64,000 nt of DNA from positions 372,001 to 436,000 of the forward strand of contig NZ_CALNVW010000010.1 in NCBI RefSeq assembly GCF_940670765.1, read 5' to 3'. Shown piece by piece: positions 19,223 to 26,633 of this stretch (within the stretch, counting starts at the first letter, position 1; every line of letters begins with the position of its first letter). This DNA is from Streptomyces sp. A 4/2 (GTDB lineage: Bacteria; Actinomycetota; Actinomycetes; Streptomycetales; Streptomycetaceae). The notes beneath the pieces are model-generated. The model did no database searches, was not told where the DNA came from, and saw only the letters and a list, made by a program, of their open reading frames with translations. Made by a program: the position numbers and the translations under genes.

Positions 19223-20169
19223 CGAAACTTCCCGTGATCGGCCCCTGGCTGGCCCGCCTCATGCGCACCCACGCCTGGCGCTCCTACGAGACCCTCGACC
19301 GGGTGCACTGGACCCGGCTCGCCGCCGCGATCACCTTTGTCAGTTTCCTCTCGCTCTTCCCGCTCATCACCGTGGCCGCCGCGATCGGCGCCGCGCTGCT
19401 CAGCACCGCCCAGCTGAACACCATGCAGCACACGCTCGCCCAGCAGGTGCCCGGCATCTCCGACCAGCTGGACATCGGCTCGCTGGTCGCGAACGCGGGC
19501 ACGGTCGGTGTCGTCGCCGGGGCCGCGCTGCTGTTCACCGGCATCGGCTGGGTCGGCTCGATGCGGGACTGCCTGCGTGCGGTGTGGGAGATCGACGACG
19601 CCGACCAGGGCAACTTCGTGGTGCGCAAGCTCAAGGACGGCGGGATCCTGGTCGGCACGGGCGGCGCCGTACTGGTCTCGTTCGGCGCGTCGGCCGTCGG
19701 CACCAGCGCCGTCAACTGGACCGCCGACCGGGTCGGCCTCGAAAACGCGGGCTGGGGCGGCGCGCTCCTCCAGGGCGTGGCCTTCGTGCTGGCGGTACTC
19801 GCCGACTTCCTGGTCCTGCTGTACGTACTGACACTGCTGCCCGGCGTGGAACCGGCACGCCACCGGCTGATCACCGCCGGACTGATCGGCGCGCTCGGCT
19901 TCGAACTGCTCAAGGTGCTGCTCAGCGGCTACATGCGGGGCGTCGCCTCGAAGAGCATGTACGGCGCTTTCGGTGTCCCCGTCGCGCTGCTGCTGTGGAT
20001 CAGCTTCACGGTGAAACTGCTGCTGTACTGCGCGGCCTGGACCGCGACGGGGCACACCGACGAGGAACCGGTCAGTGACGTGGAAAACGTCGTACCAGAT
20101 CCGGCAGCGGCCAGCGCCGGTTCACCAGGAACACTCCGGCCGCCAACAGGAGCAACACGCCACCGCTGA
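19210..20169 (+). CDS. YihY/BrkB-family inner-membrane protein
   Basis: A 319-residue membrane protein of the YihY/BrkB family, with six or so helices. Family marks are AAAITFVSFLSLFPLIT (residues ~38-54), FTGIGWVGSMRDCLRAVWE and FGVPVALLLWISFTVKLLLY near the end. Function is unsettled. It overlaps gtrA by 13 bases, so it is part of the PAP2-ubiA-gtrA operon. Its last ~98 bases overlap the 3' end of the convergent carboxypeptidase gene, so the Ala/Pro-rich tail may be poorly conserved. Confidence 0.87.
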   Translation: MDRLTKLPVIGPWLARLMRTHAWRSYETLDRVHWTRLAAAITFVSFLSLFPLITVAAAIGAALLSTAQLNTMQHTLAQQVPGISDQLDIGSLVANAGTVGVVAGAALLFTGIGWVGSMRDCLRAVWEIDDADQGNFVVRKLKDGGILVGTGGAVLVSFGASAVGTSAVNWTADRVGLENAGWGGALLQGVAFVLAVLADFLVLLYVLTLLPGVEPARHRLITAGLIGALGFELLKVLLSGYMRGVASKSMYGAFGVPVALLLWISFTVKLLLYCAAWTATGHTDEEPVSDVENVVPDPAAASAGSPGTLRPPTGATRHR

Positions 20170-21298
20170 TGGCGAGGGCCGTACCCATGCCGCCGGAACC
20201 GCCGCCCGCCGGGGCCGCGGTGGTCCGCGCCGCACCCTTGCTGCCCTTCGCTCCCGCCGCGCCCGGGGCGCTCGCGGTGGGCTGCGGGGTCGCGAGGGCG
20301 GACTTCGGCGCGACCAGCTCACCGACCGGCGTGACCTTCCCCTCCGAGGCGAAGCCCCAGTCGAGGAGCCGCGCGGCCTCCTTGTAGACGGCGTGGCTCT
20401 CGGTCGAGCTCGGGTTCATGACGGTGACGAGCAGCACATGACCGTCGCGCTCGGCGACGGCCGTGTACGTGGCGCCCGCCATCGTGGTGTTGCCGTTCTT
20501 CACGCCTGCTATGCCCTTGTACTGGGTGACGCCGTCGGCACCGGTCAGCAGGCGGTTGGTGTTCTGGATGCCGAAGGTCTCGCGCTTCTTCCCCTTCTTC
20601 TTCATGCCGGGGAACTGCGCGGTGGCGGTCGAGCAGTACTCGCGGAACGCCTTCTTCTGGAGTCCGCTGCGGGCGAAGAGCGTCAGGTCGTACGCGCTGG
20701 AGACCTGGTGCGGGGCGTCGTAGCCGTCCGGCGAGACCACATGGGTGTCGAGCGCCTGGAGGTCGTCGGCGTGCTCCTGCATGTCCTTGACGGTCGCGGC
20801 CACCCCGTGGTTCATCGCGGACAGCACGTGCACCGCGTCGTTGCCGGAGCGCAGGAAGACCCCCAGCCACAGGTCGTGGACCGTGTAAGTGAGGTTCTCC
20901 TTGATGCCGACCAGGCTGCTGCCCGCGCCCATGCCGGCCAGGTCGGACGGCAGCACCTTGTGGGTCTCGGTCGGCTGGAACTTCGGCAGCAGCGTGTCCG
21001 CCATCAGCATCTTCAGCGTGGACGCCGGGGGCAGCCGCCAGTGCGCGTTGTGCGCGGCCAGCACCGAGCCGGACTCGGCGTCCGCGACGATCCAGGACCG
21101 TCCGGAGAGGTCCTTCGGCAGCACCGGGGCGCCGGCGCCGAGGTTCACCTGCGTACCCGACTGCCCGAGCCGGGCGCCGCCGACCTTCGACATGTGGCCG
21201 GGCGGCTTCGGATCGGCGCCGGTCGCGGCCGACGCGGGCACGGCGCAGAAGGCGGGCAGGCAGACGGCGGCGAGGACCGACAATGCGATCTTTTTCAC
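20072..21298 (-). CDS. D-alanyl-D-alanine carboxypeptidase (PBP5 type)
   Basis: A 408-residue exported serine peptidase that trims the terminal D-Ala from peptidoglycan stem peptides. A Sec signal (KKIALSVLAAVCLPAFCAVPASA) ends before ATGADP. The active site is PASTLKML (SxxK), with SGN in RSGNDAV. The third motif reads KNG (AGVKNGNTTMAG) in place of the classical KTG. A Gly/Ala/Pro linker and one membrane helix (LAISGGVLLLLAAGVFLV) with a basic tail anchor it. GTG 21298 is chosen for the signal peptide; GTG 21307 is equally possible. Its 3' end overlaps the convergent BrkB gene by 98 bases. Confidence 0.9.
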   Translation of the reverse strand: MKKIALSVLAAVCLPAFCAVPASAATGADPKPPGHMSKVGGARLGQSGTQVNLGAGAPVLPKDLSGRSWIVADAESGSVLAAHNAHWRLPPASTLKMLMADTLLPKFQPTETHKVLPSDLAGMGAGSSLVGIKENLTYTVHDLWLGVFLRSGNDAVHVLSAMNHGVAATVKDMQEHADDLQALDTHVVSPDGYDAPHQVSSAYDLTLFARSGLQKKAFREYCSTATAQFPGMKKKGKKRETFGIQNTNRLLTGADGVTQYKGIAGVKNGNTTMAGATYTAVAERDGHVLLVTVMNPSSTESHAVYKEAARLLDWGFASEGKVTPVGELVAPKSALATPQPTASAPGAAGAKGSKGAARTTAAPAGGGSGGMGTALAISGGVLLLLAAGVFLVNRRWPLPDLVRRFPRH

Positions 21299-21416
21299 GG
21301 CGGGCACGGGGGTGAACGTACAGGGCTTGTCCGGACGGCCCGACACCGCGGGTAGGAACTGCCGGACCGGGCCTTCCGCGCGGCCACCCTGACGGAACGG
21401 TGTGAAGTACGGAGTC

Positions 21417-21422
21417 GATAAT
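21417..21422 (+). promoter_or_regulatory. -10 box of a probable leaderless promoter
   Basis: GATAAT ends 6 bases before the ATG of the small membrane protein, the spacing seen for leaderless Streptomyces genes. Upstream, GGAAC (21394-21398) and GTC (21414-21416) are spaced 15 bases, similar to sigma-E sites, though this reading is weak. Confidence 0.45.
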
Positions 21423-21428
21423 GGGCGT

Positions 21429-21683
21429 ATGAAGCTCAGCCGACCCGTCTCCTGGTTCCTGCTCGCCTTCGGGGTGTGGAGCTGGTTCATCTGGATCACT
21501 TTCGTCAAGAATCTCTGGCAGGACGGCAGCGGACTCGCCTTCGACGACGCGGGTGACCCGACCGCCTATTTCTGGATCCATCTGCTGCTCGCGATCACGT
21601 CCTTCCTTCTGGGGACGGCGGTGGGTGCGATCGGGTTCCGCGGATTGCGTGCGCTGCGCAGGGACGTCGCGTCCGATGTGTGA
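21429..21683 (+). CDS. Small membrane protein (SCO4848 family)
   Basis: An 84-residue protein with two membrane segments (WFLLAFGVWSWFIWITFV, residues ~8-25, and WIHLLLAITSFLLGTAVGAIGF, ~51-72) joined by an acidic loop (DGSGLAFDDAGDP). It matches the streptomycete SCO4848 family of unknown function. It is divergent from the D,D-carboxypeptidase. With GATAAT only 6 bases upstream the message is probably leaderless. Confidence 0.8.
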   Translation: MKLSRPVSWFLLAFGVWSWFIWITFVKNLWQDGSGLAFDDAGDPTAYFWIHLLLAITSFLLGTAVGAIGFRGLRALRRDVASDV

Positions 21684-21844
21684 GGACGTCGTCCGACGAC
21701 TGCGTGAGGGTGCCATCTAACGACTTGGCCTCATGTGGAGATTTTCTCTTTCACTTGTGAAATTCGTGTGGTTGGGTTGGCGCCGACTTGGGTCTGACGC
21801 GCGCGATCCGCGCGTCCACAGGGTGGGTTGAGGGGAACAGCACA

Positions 21845-23401
21845 ATGCGTTCGATCCGAATGCGGATTCTGGCGATATGCGTCGTTCTGGCGTGCGCCGG
21901 TATCGGCGCTTGGCAATTGCTGCCCGACAGCGGCGGGAAGAAGACCCCGCTCGTCATCGGGACGACCGACGTGGTCTCCTCGCTCGACCCGGCCGAGGCG
22001 TACGACGCCGGTTCCTGGGCGCTCTACAGCACGCTCTACCAGTCGCTGATGACCTTCAACGTCGGCTCGTCGACCCCGGTGCCCGACGCGGCCAGCAACT
22101 GCAAGTTCACCGACGACGCGCTGCGCACCTTCACCTGCACCATGCGTGACGACCTCACCTTCTCCAACGGTCACAAGGTCACCGCCGAGGACGCGGCGTT
22201 CTCCTTCAACCGCGTGCTGCACATGAAGGACGGCAACGGGCCCGCGACGCTGTATCCGCTGCTGAAGAGCGTGGTGGCGTCGGGTGACAAGGTCACCTTC
22301 CACCTCAAGTCCCGTGACGCGACCTTCGCTTCGAAGATCGCCACCGGCGGTGGCGCGATCGTCGACCACACCGAGTACCCCGAGCACAAGGGGCGCAAGG
22401 GCAACTCGGTCGTCGGGTCCGGACCCTACGTACTCAAGTCCTACAAGGCCGGTGTCAGCGCGACGCTCGAACCGAACCCGAAGTACAAGGGCGCGGTCAA
22501 GAAGACCGGCGTGCCGGTCGAGATCCGCTACTTCAAGCAGCCGGACGAGCTCGCAGCCGCCTGGAAGCACAAGGACATCGACGTCGCGCACCGCGACCTG
22601 CCGCCCGGCATGCTGGCCCAGCTCTCGCCCAGCGACCCGGACGCCCAGGTCACCGAGTCCACCGGCAGCGAGATCCGCAACCTGGTCTTCAACGTGCGCA
22701 AGACCGCACCGCTGGCCGACATGAGGGTGCGGCAGGCCGCCGCGTCGCTCGTCGACCGCGCCCAGCTGGCCGAACAGGTCTACAAGGGCAGCGTGGAGCC
22801 GCTGTACTCGGAGATCCCGCAGGGCTTCACCGGCCACAGCACCGCGTTCTTCGACGCCTACCCGAAGGTCGACGTGTCGGCCGCCAAGCAGTCGCTGCTG
22901 GAGGCCGGTGTCCAGACCCCGGTGAGCTTCACCTACGGGTACTCCAGCACCAGCGTCACCGACGCGGAGGCCCAGCTGCTGAAGAAGCAGCTGGAGACGG
23001 GTGGCCTGTTCAAGGTCAAGCTCGTCAGGGAGACCGTCTGGCAGAAGTTCCAGGACGGCTACAAGAAGGGCAAGTACGACGCGTACGCCGTCGGCTGGAT
23101 CGCCGACTACCCGGACGCCGACAACTACTCGCAGACGCTCGTCGGCACCGGCAACACGCTCTACAACGGCTACAGCAGCAAGCAGGTCGACAAGCTCATC
23201 GGCCAGACCCAGCAGTTCACCGACCGTGGCCGCACCGCCGACGACTTCAAGGCGATGCAGGACGCCATCGCCCACGACGTGCCGATGATCCCGCTCTGGC
23301 AGCGCAAGGACTACGTGCTGGCCAACAACGACGTGTCCGGCGGTCAGTACCTGTCGGACGGGAGCGGCGTCTGGCGCGTCTGGGAACTCGGCTGGCTGTA
23401 A
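21845..23401 (+). CDS. Peptide ABC transporter substrate-binding protein (family 5)
   Basis: A 518-residue exported solute receptor of the DppA/OppA family. The N-terminus has a basic start and hydrophobic core (MRILAICVVLACAGIGAW) in which VLAC may be a lipobox. Family marks are SLDPAEAYDAGSW, LTFSNGHKVTAEDAAFSFNRV and RVRQAAASLVDRAQL-like segments, and GWIADYPDADNY. No permease or ATPase gene is adjacent, so this is an orphan receptor that works with a transporter elsewhere. GAGGGGAAC precedes ATG 21845. Confidence 0.9.
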   Translation: MRSIRMRILAICVVLACAGIGAWQLLPDSGGKKTPLVIGTTDVVSSLDPAEAYDAGSWALYSTLYQSLMTFNVGSSTPVPDAASNCKFTDDALRTFTCTMRDDLTFSNGHKVTAEDAAFSFNRVLHMKDGNGPATLYPLLKSVVASGDKVTFHLKSRDATFASKIATGGGAIVDHTEYPEHKGRKGNSVVGSGPYVLKSYKAGVSATLEPNPKYKGAVKKTGVPVEIRYFKQPDELAAAWKHKDIDVAHRDLPPGMLAQLSPSDPDAQVTESTGSEIRNLVFNVRKTAPLADMRVRQAAASLVDRAQLAEQVYKGSVEPLYSEIPQGFTGHSTAFFDAYPKVDVSAAKQSLLEAGVQTPVSFTYGYSSTSVTDAEAQLLKKQLETGGLFKVKLVRETVWQKFQDGYKKGKYDAYAVGWIADYPDADNYSQTLVGTGNTLYNGYSSKQVDKLIGQTQQFTDRGRTADDFKAMQDAIAHDVPMIPLWQRKDYVLANNDVSGGQYLSDGSGVWRVWELGWL

Positions 23402-23430
23402 GCCCCAGCCGGTAGCCCGCACACGCGGAC

Positions 23431-23472
23431 AGGCCCCGGAACTCCCCGTACGACACGGGAGTTCCGGGGCCT
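23431..23472. terminator. Bidirectional terminator between the binding protein and TetR genes
   Basis: Perfect 16-bp stem (23431-23446 with 23457-23472) and a 10-base loop, 29 bases after one stop and 25 bases from the convergent TetR stop. Confidence 0.87.
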
Positions 23473-23497
23473 GTTGCGTTCGGCCTGTTCCGTTCCG

Positions 23498-24202
23498 TCA
23501 GGACCGCTTGCGGGCCGTCGCCGTCTCGGCCATGCCCGGCAGGAAGTCGGTGAACAGCTCGTGCACCTCGTGGACGAGCGGCCGGAGCGCCCGGAACCTC
23601 GCCAGCGAGATGCCCCGGGTGGTGAGCCGCGCTCCCCGCCCCGCCAGCCGCCGGCTCCGCTCGCGACCGGGGGAGCGGTCGAAGACCCAGTACAGGACGA
23701 GTCCCATCTGGGACAGCCACATCAACTCCGGCAGGACGTCGACGAGTTCCGCGGGCACCTTCGCTCTGGTGCCCGCCAGCACTTCCCGGTGGATCGAGAT
23801 GGACGCCTCACGGGCGGCCTCCGACTCGGTGGAGAAGGGGCTGAGCGGGCTCTCCGGGTCGGCGGCGTTCTTGAAGAACTGCGCCGCGAACTCGTGGTAC
23901 GGCGCGGCGACATCGATCCAGGCCGTCAGCACCCCGGCCAGCCGGGTCTCCAGATCCGTCTCGTTGTCCAGCACCTGGCGCACCGCTGCCTGGTGTTCGG
24001 CGCCGATCCGGTCGTAGAACCCCTGGACCAGGTGTTCCTTGCTGGAGAAGTAGTAGTACGCGTTGCCGACGGAGACTCCGGCCTCCTGGGCGATGGCCCG
24101 CATGGTCGTCTTGTCGTAACCGCGCTCCTGGAAGAGCCGGAGCGCGGTTTCGAGAATGAGCGTACGGGTCTGTTCGCTCTTGGGGGCCTTTGCAGCAGTC
24201 AC
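23498..24202 (-). CDS. TetR-family repressor (autoregulated operon)
   Basis: A 234-residue TetR-type regulator. The DNA-binding domain is at residues ~8-55: RTLILETALRLFQERGYDKT with the recognition helix in VSVGNAYYYFSSKEHLVQGF. The rest is the ligand domain, with no family match recognised. It is the last gene of a three-gene unit (membrane protein, DCC protein, TetR), whose promoter carries two TTGAACnnGTTCAA palindromes, so it is very likely the repressor of its own operon. GTG 24202 is chosen; a start at 24232 would overlap the upstream gene. Confidence 0.88.
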   Translation of the reverse strand: MTAAKAPKSEQTRTLILETALRLFQERGYDKTTMRAIAQEAGVSVGNAYYYFSSKEHLVQGFYDRIGAEHQAAVRQVLDNETDLETRLAGVLTAWIDVAAPYHEFAAQFFKNAADPESPLSPFSTESEAAREASISIHREVLAGTRAKVPAELVDVLPELMWLSQMGLVLYWVFDRSPGRERSRRLAGRGARLTTRGISLARFRALRPLVHEVHELFTDFLPGMAETATARKRS

Positions 24203-24213
24203 GGTGGATGAGC

Positions 24214-24606
24214 CTAACCGGGGACCTCGCACCGGTCACCGCAGGGCGGTGCGGTGACATTCCGGTACTTGGCCGCGGACAGCATCGCGACCCGGATGAA
24301 GGGAGTGCCCGCGGGGGTGGCCAGCCAGTGGGCCTTGGGCCGGTGTTCGGCCAGCGCCCACAGGCAGACGATCCAGGCGGCGGGCCCCCGGTAGATCTGG
24401 CCCTGGTCGCCGATCACGGTGATCTCCTCCAGGGTGGCCCGGTGGTCGAGCCCGGGGAAGCGCTCCACGGCCTCGGCGGACCCGGCGGGCACCATGTGCA
24501 GCGGCACGAGCTGGCGTTGCCCGCGCAGCCAGTGCCGCAGGTGGACGCAGAGCGGGCACCGGGCGTCGTACAGCACGGTCAGTTTCCTGACGGGGACGGC
24601 GGTCAC
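24214..24606 (-). CDS. DCC-family thiol-disulfide oxidoreductase-like protein
   Basis: A 130-residue DUF393/DCC protein. The defining motif YDARCPLCVHLRHWL (residues ~13-27) has the DxxCxxC site, and the fold ends in the usual W.LA...G.PFIR pattern. Such proteins are thought to be thioredoxin-like redox partners. Two more cysteines near the C-terminus (PPCGDRCEVPG) are unusual. It is the middle gene of the TetR-controlled operon, 6 bases after the membrane protein gene. Confidence 0.85.
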   Translation of the reverse strand: MTAVPVRKLTVLYDARCPLCVHLRHWLRGQRQLVPLHMVPAGSAEAVERFPGLDHRATLEEITVIGDQGQIYRGPAAWIVCLWALAEHRPKAHWLATPAGTPFIRVAMLSAAKYRNVTAPPCGDRCEVPG

Positions 24607-24612
24607 GGCCGT

Positions 24613-25038
24613 TCAGGCCTTCGTGAACGGGCTGACCGGGTGGGCCGGGTTGACCCACCCCTGCGGTGCCACCGGCGGGGTCTGCTCGCGCTCCTGGATG
24701 CCGCGCCGGCGGAACCTGTTGAGCGCGTAGACGTTCCCGAGGTGCATCACGCCGAGGACGAGCAGCACGACGCCGAGCTTCCTGGACAGCGCCTCGAAGA
24801 CTCCCCGGGTGTCACCGATGGTGGTGTCGTCCTGGAGGTACAGCGCCACGAAGCCCAGATTGACCAGGTAGAAGCCCACCACCAGCAGGTGGTTGACGGC
24901 ATCCGCGAGCTTCTCGTTCCCGTGCAGCACATCGGCGAGGAACACCCGGCCGTTCCGGCTGAGGGTCCGCGCCACCCAGACGGTCAGTGCCAGGGCGATG
25001 ACCAGATAGACGAGGTACGAGACAACGGTGAGGTCCAT
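24613..25038 (-). CDS. Integral membrane protein, first gene of the TetR operon
   Basis: A 141-residue protein with three to four membrane spans (LTVVSYLVYLVIALALTVWV at residues ~2-21, HLLVVGFYLVNLGFVALYLQ at ~49-68, LGVVLLVLGVMHLGNVYALN at ~90-109) and a Pro-rich cytoplasmic tail. It is not a recognised family. GGAAGGTGGG precedes ATG 25038. Operon partners are a DCC redox protein and a TetR repressor. The operator 25052-25065 lies just upstream of the ribosome site. Confidence 0.78.
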   Translation of the reverse strand: MDLTVVSYLVYLVIALALTVWVARTLSRNGRVFLADVLHGNEKLADAVNHLLVVGFYLVNLGFVALYLQDDTTIGDTRGVFEALSRKLGVVLLVLGVMHLGNVYALNRFRRRGIQEREQTPPVAPQGWVNPAHPVSPFTKA

Positions 25039-25051
25039 GACCCACCTTCCC

Positions 25052-25065
25052 TTGAACGCGTTCAA
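25052..25065. promoter_or_regulatory. TetR operator 1
   Basis: Perfect palindrome TTGAACGCGTTCAA, about 8 to 21 bases downstream of the predicted transcription start. It matches the second copy at 25095-25108 except for the centre. Confidence 0.8.
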
Positions 25066-25079
25066 AAGCTGATGTCATG

Positions 25080-25108
25080 ACTCTAGCGCTCCTTTTGAAC
25101 ACGTTCAA
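25080..25108 (-). promoter_or_regulatory. Promoter of the TetR operon, with operator 2
   Basis: On the minus strand TTGAAC (25108-25103) and TAGAGT (25085-25080) are separated by exactly 17 bases, as for a sigma-70/HrdB promoter. The -35 box lies within a second near-perfect palindrome, TTGAACACGTTCAA (25095-25108). A bound dimer would cover the -35 element, and another at operator 1 would block the start region. Confidence 0.75.
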
Positions 25109-25132
25109 CGCGCGGGGTCCGTCCACGACGAA

Positions 25133-25178
25133 GTCCGCCCCCGCGGTCCGGCATCGGAGCCGGACCGCGGGGGCGGAC
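25133..25178. terminator. Strong terminator upstream of the TetR operon
   Basis: Perfect 20-bp stem (25133-25152 with 25159-25178) and a 6-base loop, 29 bases past the stop of the Tyr/Pro/Gly-rich membrane protein gene. It separates that gene from the TetR operon on the same strand. Confidence 0.9.
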
Positions 25179-25207
25179 AGAAGTGGGTGGCAGGGAGGGG
25201 CGGGGAG

Positions 25208-25717
25208 TTACATGCTGCTCAGCGACCGTGCGTAGTTGAGCTGCCCCATCACCTGCTGGAACGACTGGGGGCCCCACGCCGGGACCATGGTCGTGTGGTG
25301 GCGGCCCCCGCTGGTCACCGAGATCTGGATGAAGCCGGTCGTCTTCTTCTCCTTCATCAGGAGGAAGAGCAGACCGACCAGACAGAACAGGGCGAAGACG
25401 ATCGCCAGCACGACCGCGACCGTCGGGATCTTCTCCTCCGTACGGGACATGTCCGTCGCGTTCCAGACGGCGCCCCGCAGCGGCAGCGTGCCCGCCGGGG
25501 TGATGATGCCGTCCGGTACGACGGTGATGTCGCCGAGCGTCATCAGCGGGGCGCCGCCGCCCGCCGGTACCGGGAGGTTCGGCGGGGCCGGGTAGCCGTA
25601 CGAGGGAGCCGCGTTCGGGTAGCCGTACCCGGGGCTCGCGGCGGGGTAGCCGTACCCCGGCACGGGCGGCCCCGAGGGCGGTTCCGGGCCCCACTGGTAC
25701 GGATTCTGGTCACTCAT
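25208..25717 (-). CDS. Membrane protein with Tyr/Pro/Gly-rich N-terminus
   Basis: A 169-residue protein. Residues 1-45 contain repeated GYGYP units, a disordered cytoplasmic region. A short beta-like segment (LMTLGDITVVPDGIITPAGTLPL) follows, then one membrane helix (VAVVLAIVFALFCLVGLLFLL, ~100-120), and an outer domain of ~45 residues with basic start (MKEKKTTGFIQISVTSGG). The family is common in streptomycetes but has no known function. GGGGAGCGGG precedes the ATG. Confidence 0.75.
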   Translation of the reverse strand: MSDQNPYQWGPEPPSGPPVPGYGYPAASPGYGYPNAAPSYGYPAPPNLPVPAGGGAPLMTLGDITVVPDGIITPAGTLPLRGAVWNATDMSRTEEKIPTVAVVLAIVFALFCLVGLLFLLMKEKKTTGFIQISVTSGGRHHTTMVPAWGPQSFQQVMGQLNYARSLSSM

Positions 25718-25766
25718 CCCGCTCCCCGTTCTGTGGCGTACGTCAGGGAGATCCTGGCACAGCGCG

Positions 25767-25818
25767 ACGCACGAGGGCCCCGCCGCCCGGATACCGGGAG
25801 TGCGGGGCCCTCGTGCGT
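25767..25818. terminator. Terminator after sdhB
   Basis: Perfect 17-bp stem (25767-25783 with 25802-25818) with an inner CCCGG/CCGGG stem, 48 bases past the sdhB stop. It ends the sdhCDAB transcript. Confidence 0.88.
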
Positions 25819-25865
25819 ATGCGGCAGTGCCGGTGCGGCAGTGCGCATGCGGTGGTGCCGGTGTG

Positions 25866-26633
25866 TCAGAAGCGGCGGGTGATGAGCGCGCGCTTCACTT
25901 CCTGGATCGCCTTGGTGACCTCGATACCGCGCGGGCAGGCGTCCGTGCAGTTGAACGTCGTGCGGCAACGCCACACGCCGTCCTTGTCGTTGAGGATCTC
26001 CAGGCGCTGCTCGCCGCCCTCGTCACGCGAGTCGAAGATGAAACGGTGCGCGTTGACGATCGCGGCCGGGCCGAAGTACTGGCCGTCGTTCCAGAACACC
26101 GGGCAGGACGAGGTGCACGCGGCGCACAGGATGCACTTCGTCGTGTCGTCGAACCGCGCCCGGTCCTCGGCGGACTGCAGACGCTCGCGCGTCGGCTCGT
26201 TGCCGCTGGTGATGAGGAAGGGCATCACATCGCGGTACGCCTGGAAGAACGGGTCCATGTCGACCACGAGGTCCTTGAGGACCGTCATGCCCTTGATGGC
26301 CTCGACCAGGATCGGCTTCTCGGGGTTGATGTCCTTGATCAGCGTCTTGCAGGCGAGCCTGTTCTTGCCGTTGATCCGCATCGCGTCGGAACCGCAGACC
26401 CCGTGCGCACAGGAACGGCGGAACGTCAGGGTGCCGTCCAGCTCCCACTTGATCTTGTGCAGAGCGTCGAGGACACGCTCCTTCGGGTCGATGAGGACCT
26501 CGAAGTCCTGCCACTGCGACTCGTCCGAGACCTCCGGGTTGAACCGGCGGATCCGGAAGGTGGCCGTGATGAACGGGGTGTCGGCGAAGCCGGCCTCGGC
26601 GGCGTCCGCCTTGTCCATGGTGGGGGTAGCCAT
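25866..26633 (-). CDS. sdhB: Succinate dehydrogenase iron-sulfur subunit
   Basis: A 255-residue electron-transfer subunit on the cytoplasmic face of the membrane. The 2Fe-2S site is RRSCAHGVCGSDAMRINGKNRLAC (four Cys, given here as CxxxxCxxD...C), and the two clusters of the C-terminal half use CILCAACTSSCPVF and CRTTFNCTDACPRGIEV. It passes electrons from SdhA to menaquinone. The ATG shares its A with the sdhA stop (TGATG). It is last in the sdhCDAB operon. Confidence 0.96.
   Translation of the reverse strand: MATPTMDKADAAEAGFADTPFITATFRIRRFNPEVSDESQWQDFEVLIDPKERVLDALHKIKWELDGTLTFRRSCAHGVCGSDAMRINGKNRLACKTLIKDINPEKPILVEAIKGMTVLKDLVVDMDPFFQAYRDVMPFLITSGNEPTRERLQSAEDRARFDDTTKCILCAACTSSCPVFWNDGQYFGPAAIVNAHRFIFDSRDEGGEQRLEILNDKDGVWRCRTTFNCTDACPRGIEVTKAIQEVKRALITRRF

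Noticed and set aside
21394..21416. Sigma-E-type promoter (GGAAC-N15-GTC) before the small membrane protein
   Set aside because: The spacing and -10 are only partly right, and GATAAT at 21417-21422 explains the start better; kept only as a remark.
24613..25038. DoxX-type partner of the DCC protein
   Set aside because: The membrane protein lacks a recognisable DoxX pattern; left unassigned.
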